Below are positions 7,053 through 14,093 of a DNA stretch of 29,000 nt, one piece after another; positions within the stretch are counted from its first letter, which is position 1, and the number at the start of each line of letters is the position of its first letter. The notes beneath the pieces were generated by a model. That model was not told the origin of the DNA. It made no database searches and saw nothing but the letters and a program-made list of their open reading frames with translations. A program made the translations under genes and the position numbers. This DNA comes from an uncultured Bacilli bacterium (lineage in GTDB: Bacteria > Bacillota_I > Bacilli_A > RF39 > UBA660): the NCBI GenBank assembly GCA_947589165.1, contig CANQCH010000004.1:1-29000 (forward strand), written 5' to 3'.

Positions 7053-7781
7053 ATGAAATACCTTGTAGCTAACTTAAAAAATAAAATGTTATTTAATGAT
7101 TTTACTAAATATAATCAAGAATTATCGACAATAAATTGTGGCTCCAATAAATTAATCTTGGCTTTTTCAGCTCCTTATTTCTTAAGTGTAGCGAAAGGTA
7201 ATTATGATTTGGCCGCACAAGATGTAAGTTCTTTAATTGATACCACTGTGACGGGTGAATTAACCGGTCGGCAATTAAAAGAGCTAAATGTAAAGTATGT
7301 AATTGTAGGTCATAGTGAAAGACGGATTTATAAAAAAGAAATTAATATTGATTTTATAAATAAAATTAATGAAGCCCAAAATAATGATTTAAAAGTAATT
7401 TATTGTATTGGGGAAACTTTAAAAGAAAAAGAAGCTGGATTGACCGAAAAAGTTTTAGAACGACAAATCTTAGAAGTTTTAAATAATATTGAATTAAAAG
7501 ATCTTTTAATTGCTTATGAACCTGTTTGGGCAATTGGCACGGGAAATACCCCTGATGCTAAAGATATTGAGAAAATATTTACGTTTTTAAAAAAGTTAAT
7601 TCGCGAAAAGTATGATTTAAATTTTAAAATATTATATGGTGGTAGCATTACCCCGGAAAATATTGGCAATTATAGTAAGATACCGAATGTTGATGGCTTT
7701 TTAGTCGGAGGTGCTAGTTTAAAAGTAGCAAACGTGCAAAAAATGTTAGATATTTTAGCTAATGATGTCTCTATTAATTAA
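7053..7781 (+). CDS. tpiA: Triosephosphate isomerase
   Basis: A 242-residue TIM barrel. The catalytic His lies in VGHSERR and the catalytic Glu in AYEPVWAIGTG; the phosphate-binding loop YGGSI and the FLVGGASL end are present. The N-terminal catalytic Lys motif, usually NWKMN, reads NLKNK: the Lys is kept but the Trp is replaced by Leu. It interconverts dihydroxyacetone phosphate and glyceraldehyde-3-phosphate and feeds GapA. It starts directly after the pgk stop with no spacing; the ribosome site (GGATGGAG) is inside pgk. It is the last gene of the operon; the terminator hairpin begins inside its last codons. Confidence 0.96.
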   Translation: MKYLVANLKNKMLFNDFTKYNQELSTINCGSNKLILAFSAPYFLSVAKGNYDLAAQDVSSLIDTTVTGELTGRQLKELNVKYVIVGHSERRIYKKEINIDFINKINEAQNNDLKVIYCIGETLKEKEAGLTEKVLERQILEVLNNIELKDLLIAYEPVWAIGTGNTPDAKDIEKIFTFLKKLIREKYDLNFKILYGGSITPENIGNYSKIPNVDGFLVGGASLKVANVQKMLDILANDVSIN

Positions 7782-7799
7782 AAATAGAGACTTTTTTTT
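7767..7799 (+). terminator. Terminator of the glycolytic operon
   Basis: GTCTCTATT / AATAGAGAC, a perfect 9-bp stem with a 7-base loop followed by eight Ts. The 5' arm and loop contain the last codons and the stop of tpiA. Confidence 0.93.
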
Positions 7800-7826
7800 G
7801 GCCTAAATTAAAAAAATAACCGCTTA

Positions 7827-7902
7827 TTCGACAAAAGTTTACACCGATTGACAAAACTAGACTTTCTTTTTTGTAGCATTTTGTAGAATCCTCTTTTATA
7901 AT
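7827..7902 (+). promoter_or_regulatory. spo0A promoter with several Spo0A-box-like sites
   Basis: The TATAAT at 7897-7902 is a good -10 box with no clear -35. Upstream are sites resembling the Spo0A box TTTGTCRAA: an exact one on the minus strand at 7827-7835 (read as TTCGACAAA on plus), an eight-of-nine minus-strand match at 7847-7855 exactly 20 bp away, and two weaker plus-strand matches 10 bp apart at 7870-7878 (TTTGTAGCA) and 7880-7888 (TTTGTAGAA). The last two overlap the -35 region. This fits autoregulation of spo0A, known in B. subtilis; activation or repression cannot be told from the sequence. Confidence 0.6.
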
Positions 7903-7939
7903 GTAGACATGTGCATTAAAAAGGAAAGGGAGACAAACA

Positions 7940-8707
7940 TTGGAAAAGTTAATTGAAGTTGTTGTCATTGACGACAATAATGTAGTAACTAGTAGCATGA
8001 AGAAGTACTTTTTAAATAATTCCAAAATTGCCATCAAAGAAATTTTCAACAATGGGAAAGAAGGGTTAGATTATTTACTGAATAACCCAAATGATTATGA
8101 TTTTGTGGTTTTGGATATTTTATTACCGCAAGTAGATGGGATTAAAATATTAGAGGAACTAAAAAACCATAAAATTAGGAAAAAAGAAATCGTTTTATCG
8201 AGTTATAAAGACGATTATACGATTCGAAGAGTTAAAGATTTAGGCGCAGCTTTTTATATGTTAAAGCCATTTAGCATGGAATCTTTAGAAAATCGCATTT
8301 TAGATATTGCCAAAACGGAAAACTATGAAGTTAAATCCATTAGTAATTCGATTGAAATTGAAGTAAGTAATATTTTACATGAATTAGGGATACCTTCTCA
8401 TTTAAAAGGCTATCAATATATTCGTGATGGTATTATCTTAATGTATGAAAATGAAATCAATAGTACCTTAGTTACAAAAGATATTTATCCGGAAATTGCG
8501 ATGAAATATGATACGACATCATCTCGAGTTGAAAGAGCTATTCGTCATGCGATTGAAATCAGTTGGGTTCGTGGTGATCTAAAGTTAATGGAAGATTTAT
8601 TTGGTCATAGCATCGATTTCGAACGTTCGAAACCAACTAATTCGGAATTTTTAACAACAATCGCGGATCGAATTAAACTAAATAATAAATTATTAGTAAA
8701 TGCTTAA
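7940..8707 (+). CDS. spo0A: Master sporulation response regulator Spo0A
   Basis: A 255-residue response regulator. The receiver domain (about 5-120) has the acidic pair Asp11-Asp12, phosphoacceptor Asp59 in VVLDILLPQVDG, Ser87 and Lys109. The C-terminal DNA-binding domain (about 145-255) carries the family hallmark SRVERAIRHAIEISW recognition helix and the KPTNSEF end. Phosphorylated Spo0A switches the cell into sporulation. The start is TTG at 7940, with AAAGGGAG 7 bases upstream; B. subtilis spo0A also uses a non-ATG start. It is a single-gene unit with its own promoter and terminator. The usual neighbour spoIVB is absent, so spo0A has moved to lie between tpiA and secA in this lineage. Confidence 0.98.
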   Translation: MEKLIEVVVIDDNNVVTSSMKKYFLNNSKIAIKEIFNNGKEGLDYLLNNPNDYDFVVLDILLPQVDGIKILEELKNHKIRKKEIVLSSYKDDYTIRRVKDLGAAFYMLKPFSMESLENRILDIAKTENYEVKSISNSIEIEVSNILHELGIPSHLKGYQYIRDGIILMYENEINSTLVTKDIYPEIAMKYDTTSSRVERAIRHAIEISWVRGDLKLMEDLFGHSIDFERSKPTNSEFLTTIADRIKLNNKLLVNA

Positions 8708-8735
8708 AGAAGTAAGCCCAAGCTTATTTCTTTTT
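8706..8735 (+). terminator. Terminator of spo0A
   Basis: GAAGTAAGC / GCTTATTTC stem (one G-T pair) with a CCAA loop followed by five Ts, starting just after the spo0A stop. Confidence 0.85.
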
Positions 8736-8770
8736 GTTTATAAATAAATTTCCCTAGAATATCGTTTTTG

Positions 8771-8779
8771 TGATACAAT
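8771..8779 (+). promoter_or_regulatory. Extended -10 promoter of secA
   Basis: TGATACAAT is an extended -10 box. It overlaps the in-frame ATG at 8778, which therefore cannot be the translation start and supports the start at 8808. Confidence 0.6.
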
Positions 8780-8807
8780 GTTATCAATGGGAAAAGGAGA
8801 CACACTT

Positions 8808-11294
8808 ATGGGATTTATAAGAAAATTATTTGATTCAGAATATAAAGAATTAGCCCGGTTTGAAAAACAAGCTCAAGCTATCGAAGCTTTAGAGCCCGAA
8901 ATGCAAAAGCTTAGTGATCAAGAATTAAAGGCGAAAACGGCTGAATTTAAAAAGATTTTAGCGGATGGTGGTACTTTAGAAGATGTTTTAGTACCGGCTT
9001 TCGCGGCTGTTAGAGAAGCAGCCTATAGAACAATTGGCGAAAAACCTTTCCACGTCCAAATTTTAGGCGGTTTAGCGATTCACTATGGTAATATTGCAGA
9101 AATGAAAACTGGGGAAGGAAAAACGATTACGACGACAATGCCAGCTTATTTAAATGCTTTAGAAGGTAAAGGCGTTCATGTTATTACCACTAATGAATAT
9201 TTGTCAACCCGGAATGCCGAATGGATGGGCCCTATTTATGAGGCTTTAGGTGTAAGCGTTGGGATTAACTTAAGAGATTTATCTTTAGAAGAAAAAAAGG
9301 CCGCATATGATGCCGATATAACTTATTCGACAAATAACGAAGTTGGTTTTGACTACCTTCGGGATAATATGGTAGTTCGGAAGGAACAAAGAGTTCAAAG
9401 AGCGTTAAACTTTTGTATCATCGATGAAGTCGATTCCATTTTAATTGATGAAGCGCGGACACCATTAATCATAAGTGGAGGCCGCTTCAATTCTAACAAT
9501 TTATATATTGAAGCTGATCGCGTAGTTAAAAAGTTAAAAGAAGATACGGATTATACTGTTGATTTAAAGACTAAAAATGTTTCTTTAACTGAAGAAGGTA
9601 GTAAAAAAGTTGAAGGCTTAATGCATATTCAAAACTTATATGATATGGATAATACAGTTTTAGTTCATCATTTAAATCAAGCTTTAAAAGCCAATTATGG
9701 TTTTAAAAAAGATATTGATTATGTTGTCCAAGAAGATGCGGTTATTATCGTTGATCAATTTACGGGACGGTTAATGCATGGTCGGCAATTTTCCGAAGGC
9801 TTACATCAAGCGATTGAAGCCAAAGAAGGCGTAACAATTAATACGGAAACGAAAACGATGGCTACAATTACTTTCCAAAATTTATTCCGGATGTATAATA
9901 AACTTTCCGGGATGACGGGGACGGCGAAGACGGAAGAAGAAGAATTCCGGAGCATTTATAATATGTATGTTATTACGATTCCGACGAACAAACCAGTTAT
10001 TAGAGAAGATTTACCTGATTTAGTTTATTCTAACGAAACCGGGAAATATAAAGCGATAGTTAATACGGTTAAATATATTCACGAAACAGGGCAACCAATT
10101 CTAATTGGGACTATTTCCGTGGAAGCCAACGAAAAACTAAGTGCTTTATTAAAGAAGGCCGGATTAAAACACGAAGTATTAAATGCCAAGAATCATGAAC
10201 GTGAAGCCGAAATAATTGCCCATGCCGGCGAAAAAGGCGCTATTACTTTAGCCACTAACATGGCTGGTCGGGGAACCGATATTAAATTAGGTGAAGGCGT
10301 TAAAGAATTAGGTGGCCTATTCGTAATGGGAACTGAAAGGCATGAATCACGCCGGATTGATAACCAATTGCGTGGTCGTTCTGGTCGACAAGGAGACCCT
10401 GGAAAAAGTCAATTCTTTGTTTCCTTTGATGATGATTTAATGCGTCGTTTTGGAACCGAAAGAATAAAGAATATGTTAACCAGTGTTGGTTTTACGGACG
10501 ATCAAGCCATTCGGTCTAAAACGTTAACGAAAAGTATTGAAACGGCACAAAAAAAGGTTGAAGGTAATAACTATGATATTCGGAAAAGCTTGCTAGATTA
10601 TGATAATGTTTTAAATGAACAAAGAGAAATAATTTATGCGCGACGAAATGAAATTTTAGATGAAGAAAGTATCCATGATCGCGTTTTAGAAACTTTTAAG
10701 AACGTGGTTGATACTTTAGTGGAAAATCATATTCCCCCTGAAAATTATTTAACGGAAGATGATAAAAAAGATATTATTGAATACGTAAATACCAACTTTT
10801 TAAAGAGCAAAGATATTAAATATAAAGAAGTGGAAGATTTAAAAGATCAAGAATTAAAAGATTTTCTTTATGATTTAATTATCAAAGATTATGAAAAGAA
10901 AATGGTGGCCGAACCAATTATGAATGAATTTGAAAAAGCAATTTCCTTACGGGTAATTGATTCTAATTGGGTGGAACACATGAGTGCCATGGAACATTTA
11001 AAAGAAGGTATTGGCTTAAGGGGTTATTCGCAAGTAAATCCCATTCAAGCTTATACAATGGAAGGCTTTGAAATGTTTGATCACTTATTAGAAAAAATTG
11101 ATAGTGATATCGCGACATTCTTACTAAAAGCCGAAGTTAAACAAAATACGGAAAGAAAACAAACGTTAGAAGGTAAAGCTAACGACGGCAAAGAAAAAGT
11201 TAAGGCGCAACCTAAACGAGTTAATAAAATTGGTCGGAATGATCCATGCCCATGTGGAAGTGGTAAAAAGTATAAAAATTGCTGTGGAAAATAG
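8808..11294 (+). CDS. secA: Preprotein translocase ATPase SecA
   Basis: An 828-residue SecA that drives secreted proteins through SecYEG. Walker A MKTGEGKT lies at residues 99-106; the DEVDSILIDEARTPLIISG Walker B region, the preprotein cross-linking domain, the TNMAGRGTDIKLG helicase motif and RGRSGRQGDPG follow. The C-terminus has a linker and a zinc-binding SEC-C motif, NDPCPCGSGKKYKNCCGK. The ATG at 8808 has AAAAGGAG upstream and gives the standard MGFIRKLFDSEYK start. Unusually, a second copy of the last SecA codons with different codon choice lies 0.9 kb downstream at 12140-12181, so the present 3' end may have been exchanged by an integration event. prfB, the usual next gene, is 8.5 kb away. 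No plus-strand terminator follows directly. Confidence 0.98.
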   Translation: MGFIRKLFDSEYKELARFEKQAQAIEALEPEMQKLSDQELKAKTAEFKKILADGGTLEDVLVPAFAAVREAAYRTIGEKPFHVQILGGLAIHYGNIAEMKTGEGKTITTTMPAYLNALEGKGVHVITTNEYLSTRNAEWMGPIYEALGVSVGINLRDLSLEEKKAAYDADITYSTNNEVGFDYLRDNMVVRKEQRVQRALNFCIIDEVDSILIDEARTPLIISGGRFNSNNLYIEADRVVKKLKEDTDYTVDLKTKNVSLTEEGSKKVEGLMHIQNLYDMDNTVLVHHLNQALKANYGFKKDIDYVVQEDAVIIVDQFTGRLMHGRQFSEGLHQAIEAKEGVTINTETKTMATITFQNLFRMYNKLSGMTGTAKTEEEEFRSIYNMYVITIPTNKPVIREDLPDLVYSNETGKYKAIVNTVKYIHETGQPILIGTISVEANEKLSALLKKAGLKHEVLNAKNHEREAEIIAHAGEKGAITLATNMAGRGTDIKLGEGVKELGGLFVMGTERHESRRIDNQLRGRSGRQGDPGKSQFFVSFDDDLMRRFGTERIKNMLTSVGFTDDQAIRSKTLTKSIETAQKKVEGNNYDIRKSLLDYDNVLNEQREIIYARRNEILDEESIHDRVLETFKNVVDTLVENHIPPENYLTEDDKKDIIEYVNTNFLKSKDIKYKEVEDLKDQELKDFLYDLIIKDYEKKMVAEPIMNEFEKAISLRVIDSNWVEHMSAMEHLKEGIGLRGYSQVNPIQAYTMEGFEMFDHLLEKIDSDIATFLLKAEVKQNTERKQTLEGKANDGKEKVKAQPKRVNKIGRNDPCPCGSGKKYKNCCGK

Positions 11295-11361
11295 TAGATT
11301 TTATAAGGATTTGCGAGGCATAGGGTTTTGAAAAAATCATAAAAAAACCCCAAAAAATTGA

Positions 11362-11450
11362 AAAATGTGCTCAAAATGTGCACAAAAAATTCAATTTGTT
11401 CCCAAAAATGCCAAAAAACCCGTAAAATCAAGGGTTTCTCAATGGGAACA
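11362..11450. repeat. Cluster of short repeats, left side of the Nudix gene
   Basis: It contains AAATGTGC twice about 12 bases apart, GTTCCCA at 11397-11403 and its reverse complement at 11442-11448, and a 6-bp AAACCC/GGGTTT inverted repeat (about 11415-11436) that would end in a T-run on the minus strand. Such clusters resemble the arm-type binding sites next to tyrosine integrase attachment sites. The function is inferred. Confidence 0.4.
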
Positions 11451-11501
11451 TTTTAATTGATCTTTTTAAATTAGCAAAAATTAATATAAGGAGGCAACTA
11501 A

Positions 11502-11906
11502 ATGAATGTTGTAGGAACTATGTTTTTTAAAAACGAAAAGTTGTTAATTGATAAACCAAGAAAAAGACCAACATATCAGATGATTGGTGGAAGAGTTGAA
11601 ATTGGTGAAACACCTTTAGAGGCAGCAATTAGAGAATGCCATGAAGAATTAGGCGATTATTCAATTTTTGATGATAAACTATTTGAATTAGTTATGGAAT
11701 TTGATGAAATTGCGACGAGTGATGGCATTACACCTATTCATTTTTATGTATTTAAATATAATGGATTTTTAGAAGGAAAATTATCTACATCAGAAGAAAT
11801 AGAAAGTTTTTTATGGTATGATTCTTCTTGTGAAAATGAAATTTTATCTAATACATTAAAAAATGAAGTTGTTCCATATTGTTTAAAGAAAAAACTAATT
11901 AAATGA
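11502..11906 (+). CDS. Nudix hydrolase family protein
   Basis: A 134-residue Nudix protein. The Nudix box lies at residues 30-52: Gly30, Glu36, then Arg44-Glu45 and Glu48-Glu49, Gly51, matching the GX5EX7REUXEEXGU pattern except that the last hydrophobic position is Asp. These enzymes cleave nucleoside diphosphates linked to another group; the substrate cannot be told. There is no signal peptide. Start is supported by AAGGAGG 8 bases upstream. The gene is alone, between the present secA 3' end and the second copy of the SecA tail, and is flanked by repeats, so it looks like cargo of a small element. It is poorer in CG-containing codons than the neighbouring housekeeping genes, which fits foreign origin. 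Confidence 0.88.
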   Translation: MNVVGTMFFKNEKLLIDKPRKRPTYQMIGGRVEIGETPLEAAIRECHEELGDYSIFDDKLFELVMEFDEIATSDGITPIHFYVFKYNGFLEGKLSTSEEIESFLWYDSSCENEILSNTLKNEVVPYCLKKKLIK

Positions 11907-11984
11907 GGAAAATTCGTTGATAAAAAACTAATTTTTGAATAATATGTAAATTTTTTAAAACTTATTTGTGAGCGAATGATAACA

Positions 11985-12113
11985 ATGTTCCCATTTTGTT
12001 CCCATTTTATGAAATAATTATAGTAAACATAATACTATAAATAACATAAATACTATTTGTTACCAGGCCTAGAATTCCTTGAAATACCGATAATAACGGT
12101 AATACTATAAATA
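11985..12113. repeat. Direct repeats right of the Nudix gene
   Basis: GTTCCCATTTT-type repeats lie at 11987 and 11998, 11 bases apart, in the same motif family as the left-hand cluster. Further right the 13-mer AATACTATAAATA occurs at 12031-12043 and again at 12101-12113, exactly 70 bp apart, with a third partial AATACTAT at 12049-12056. The region 11907-12139 has no gene; it looks like an attachment-site flank. Confidence 0.5.
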
Positions 12114-12139
12114 CTGTATATACTCAAAAGTAGGGAGCT

Positions 12140-12181
12140 TGCGGCTCAGGCAAGAAGTATAAGAATTGTTGTGGTAAGTAA
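12140..12181 (+). pseudogene. Displaced 3' tail of secA
   Basis: It encodes CGSGKKYKNCCGK and a TAA stop, identical in protein to the last 13 residues of SecA but using different codons (for example TCA instead of AGT for Ser, GGC/GGT instead of GGA). The frame is closed upstream by TAG at 12131 and there is no start codon. Best read as the original secA end left behind by an integration. Confidence 0.75.
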
Positions 12182-12264
12182 GATAAAAAATCAATATTAG
12201 CAAAGTGACAAATTTGTTGCTTGTCTACCAATTAAATAAAATGTAGATAAAATTCATTGGAAAT

Positions 12265-12303
12265 AAAGATGTTAACAAAAATAAATTTGTTGACATCTTT
12301 TTT
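12265..12303 (+). terminator. Strong terminator after the displaced secA tail
   Basis: GATGTTAACAAA / TTTGTTGACATC, a 12-bp stem (one G-T pair) with flanking AAA/TTT pairs, a 6-base loop and six Ts. It is probably the ancestral secA terminator. The rest of 12304-12480 shows no gene. Confidence 0.88.
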
Positions 12304-12480
12304 ATAAGAACGAGCTGAAATTTATGACAGTAAATATTCAATATTTTTTAATCTAAAAAGGAGAAATTAAAAGGGTATAGAGATTTGGAAACTTCTTTTT
12401 GCCGTGCTATTTTGAAATGAGAAGTGGAGAAATACACATTTATATACTTAGTTACATTTTTAAAAAAAAGTATTTTATAG

Positions 12481-12486
12481 TATAAT
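12481..12486 (+). promoter_or_regulatory. -10 box of the 12510 gene
   Basis: A perfect TATAAT, 24 bases before the start of the next gene. No convincing -35 was found at standard spacing. Confidence 0.4.
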
Positions 12487-12509
12487 TATTTTAAGAAATA
12501 GGAGTATTT

Positions 12510-13748
12510 ATGAAAACAATTTGGAAAGAAAAATATATAGGGGAGATTATTGGAGGTTATTTACATGATAGTTACTTATATATTTACCAAACTTATGATT
12601 TAATATTAGTGAATAACCATCAACTAGTTTGTTATATTAATGGGGACAATGTGATTAGTTATGAAGATAAATCACAAACTCAAACGAAAAAAATTGGTAG
12701 TGCTATTGCAGGCGATATCTTATTTGGTACTGTTGGAGCATTATCTTTTGGAAATCAAACTAATTATTTATTAGAAATTACATGGTACAATAATGAGAAA
12801 TCATTAGTAAAAATAGAAGGAGAACAATTTTATAATTTTTTTGTTTCAAAATTATATGAAAAGACTTCAGTTAAAAAGAAAACCAAAGAAGAAATTTTAG
12901 AAGAAAAAGTTGCTGAGTGTAATGTATATTTAGAAAAAGATGAAATTGAAAGTGCGGTTTCTAAATTAATGGAAACAATACCTTATTATAAATTTATATT
13001 TAATAATTGTGATATTTATGAATATGATAATGAAATAAACGAGTATAAAAAAACTAGTAAAGATTACTTAAACTTTTTGGAAAATTGCCATTATAGTAGT
13101 AATTATATCAACAAAGCTAGTGCTATTAATAGACTTAAAATGATAAAATCAGGAAATATATTTGCTAAAAATTTATATGCAAATGATAAAGAAATAAAAA
13201 TGATAACGGATAAAGAATATGAAAAATATGCTAAATATGATTCTGATGAACTTTATGAAATATTAAAAAATGAAGAAAAAAATGATGCTTATGATTATTT
13301 AAAAAATGAACATGAAAGTAATGGCTATATTTTTTTTGATAGAGATAAAGATATGTTATTAAAGCAATTAATAGATATTAAAGAGAAAATTCCGAAAGAA
13401 ATATATTCATTTATTTTAAGAGTTGTAAATAATAATGATAATAATGATTTAAATCCGACATATTTAATTGTTAGTAAAATAGTAAATACATTTTTAGGTA
13501 AATATGGTTTAACTCATTATGGTCACGATGGGGGATTATTAAAAATTATAACTATTTCACCAAATGTTAAAAAATACTTAGATAAACTAATTGAAATTGG
13601 TGATAACAGAAAACTCGAAAATGAATTTTTTGAATCTTTAGATGTTGATGAACAAGATGATTTTTTTGAAGCTAGTAATATTTATATGGAAAAATACGTA
13701 ATGGAGGAAAATATAGATATTCAAGTTGACAACTCAGAAAATAAATAG
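12510..13748 (+). CDS. Unrecognised 412-residue protein with a PH-like N-terminal part
   Basis: I do not recognise the whole protein. Residues 1 to about 105 look like a beta-rich, PH-like fold broken by a glycine-rich stretch (KKIGSAIAGDILFGTVGAL), a pattern seen in several bacterial PH-like proteins of unknown function. The rest is charged and mostly helical, rich in Lys, Glu, Asp and Asn, with an acidic end (SLDVDEQDDFFEAS). There is no signal peptide; the glycine-rich stretch is too short to be a sure membrane segment. The start has AGGAG 8 bases upstream. The gene is very AT-rich and CG-poor relative to the housekeeping genes, in line with acquired DNA. It stands alone with its own -10 and a possible terminator. 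Confidence 0.8.
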   Translation: MKTIWKEKYIGEIIGGYLHDSYLYIYQTYDLILVNNHQLVCYINGDNVISYEDKSQTQTKKIGSAIAGDILFGTVGALSFGNQTNYLLEITWYNNEKSLVKIEGEQFYNFFVSKLYEKTSVKKKTKEEILEEKVAECNVYLEKDEIESAVSKLMETIPYYKFIFNNCDIYEYDNEINEYKKTSKDYLNFLENCHYSSNYINKASAINRLKMIKSGNIFAKNLYANDKEIKMITDKEYEKYAKYDSDELYEILKNEEKNDAYDYLKNEHESNGYIFFDRDKDMLLKQLIDIKEKIPKEIYSFILRVVNNNDNNDLNPTYLIVSKIVNTFLGKYGLTHYGHDGGLLKIITISPNVKKYLDKLIEIGDNRKLENEFFESLDVDEQDDFFEASNIYMEKYVMEENIDIQVDNSENK

Positions 13749-13795
13749 TATGACAAATTAATTTTAATATTTTTTGTTTACGGATATTTTAAGAT

Positions 13796-13828
13796 CTCTA
13801 ATAAGAATCCTTTTGGTTATTAGAGTTT
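13796..13828 (+). terminator. Inverted repeat after the 12510 gene, possible terminator
   Basis: CTCTAATAA / TTATTAGAG, a perfect 9-bp stem with a 12-base loop; only three Ts follow, so it may be weak. Its right arm abuts the KilA-N-like fragment. Confidence 0.5.
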
Positions 13829-13950
13829 ATGGGAAGAAATTAATAATGAAAATTTTAATTTCGGGGAATCCCACAGAATTAAAATGGAAGAAATTCCATA
13901 TAATAAATTTACCATGACGCCAAAGACAAATGGAAGCTTTAAAAGAATTA
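13824..13950 (+). pseudogene. Degraded KilA-N-like fragment
   Basis: From 13824 the frame reads LWEEINNENFN, then a short linker and NKFTMTPK. This follows the WE..NN.NFN..E....N.F.LTP..W pattern that I know from the second half of phage KilA-N domains. After TPK the next expected Trp appears only in another frame (AAATGGAAG), so a frameshift is likely. A TAG closes the frame at 13821, and there is no first half. KilA-N proteins are phage-type DNA-binding proteins, so this would be a mobile-DNA relic. The call rests on one short match and could be chance. The remaining stretch to 14093 holds no other gene that I can support. Confidence 0.4.
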
Positions 13951-14019
13951 TTACAAAAAACAAGTTAATGAGAATAAATTGCTTGAAAAGTAAAAAATTT
14001 AAATTTAGTAAGTCGAAAT

Positions 14020-14050
14020 ACCTAACTCTACTAAGTGTAGGTGTTAAAAT
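14020..14050 (+). promoter_or_regulatory. Possible promoter and operator of the XRE gene
   Basis: TGTTAAAAT (14042-14050) is an extended -10 box. An imperfect palindrome with ACCTA and TAGGT ends (14020-14042) covers the spacer and -35 area and could be the operator for autoregulation by the XRE protein. Confidence 0.3.
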
Positions 14051-14093
14051 TTGGGTTAATATTATATTGTTGTTTTTGAAAGGAGCAAGAAGT

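Larger units (their letters stand above)
11253..12181. mobile_element. Putative small integrated element in the 3' end of secA
   Basis: The last 13 SecA residues plus stop (CGSGKKYKNCCGK, 11253-11294) are encoded again at 12140-12181, with 12 of 42 bases different, mostly at third positions. The second copy has no gene before it (a TAG lies in frame at 12131) and is followed by a strong terminator at 12265-12303 that would suit the original secA. Integrases that insert into a gene's 3' end and restore it leave exactly such a displaced tail. The 0.85 kb between holds one Nudix gene and short repeats (GTTCCCA four times). There is no integrase, so this would be a remnant or a dependent element. 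The alternative is a leftover of an ancient secA duplication. Confidence 0.5.

Noticed and set aside
8778..8807. Earlier ATG for secA
   Set aside because: It overlaps the -10 box, so it would not be transcribed.
11081..11431. Minus-strand frame over the secA end
   Set aside because: Phe/Leu-rich antisense of a Lys-rich region; covers the secA stop and repeats; no support.
13884..14093. N-terminal extension of the XRE gene (70 extra residues)
   Set aside because: The ATG at 14094 has a strong ribosome site and starts the normal XRE domain; the upstream part resembles a KilA-N relic and an AT-rich leader.
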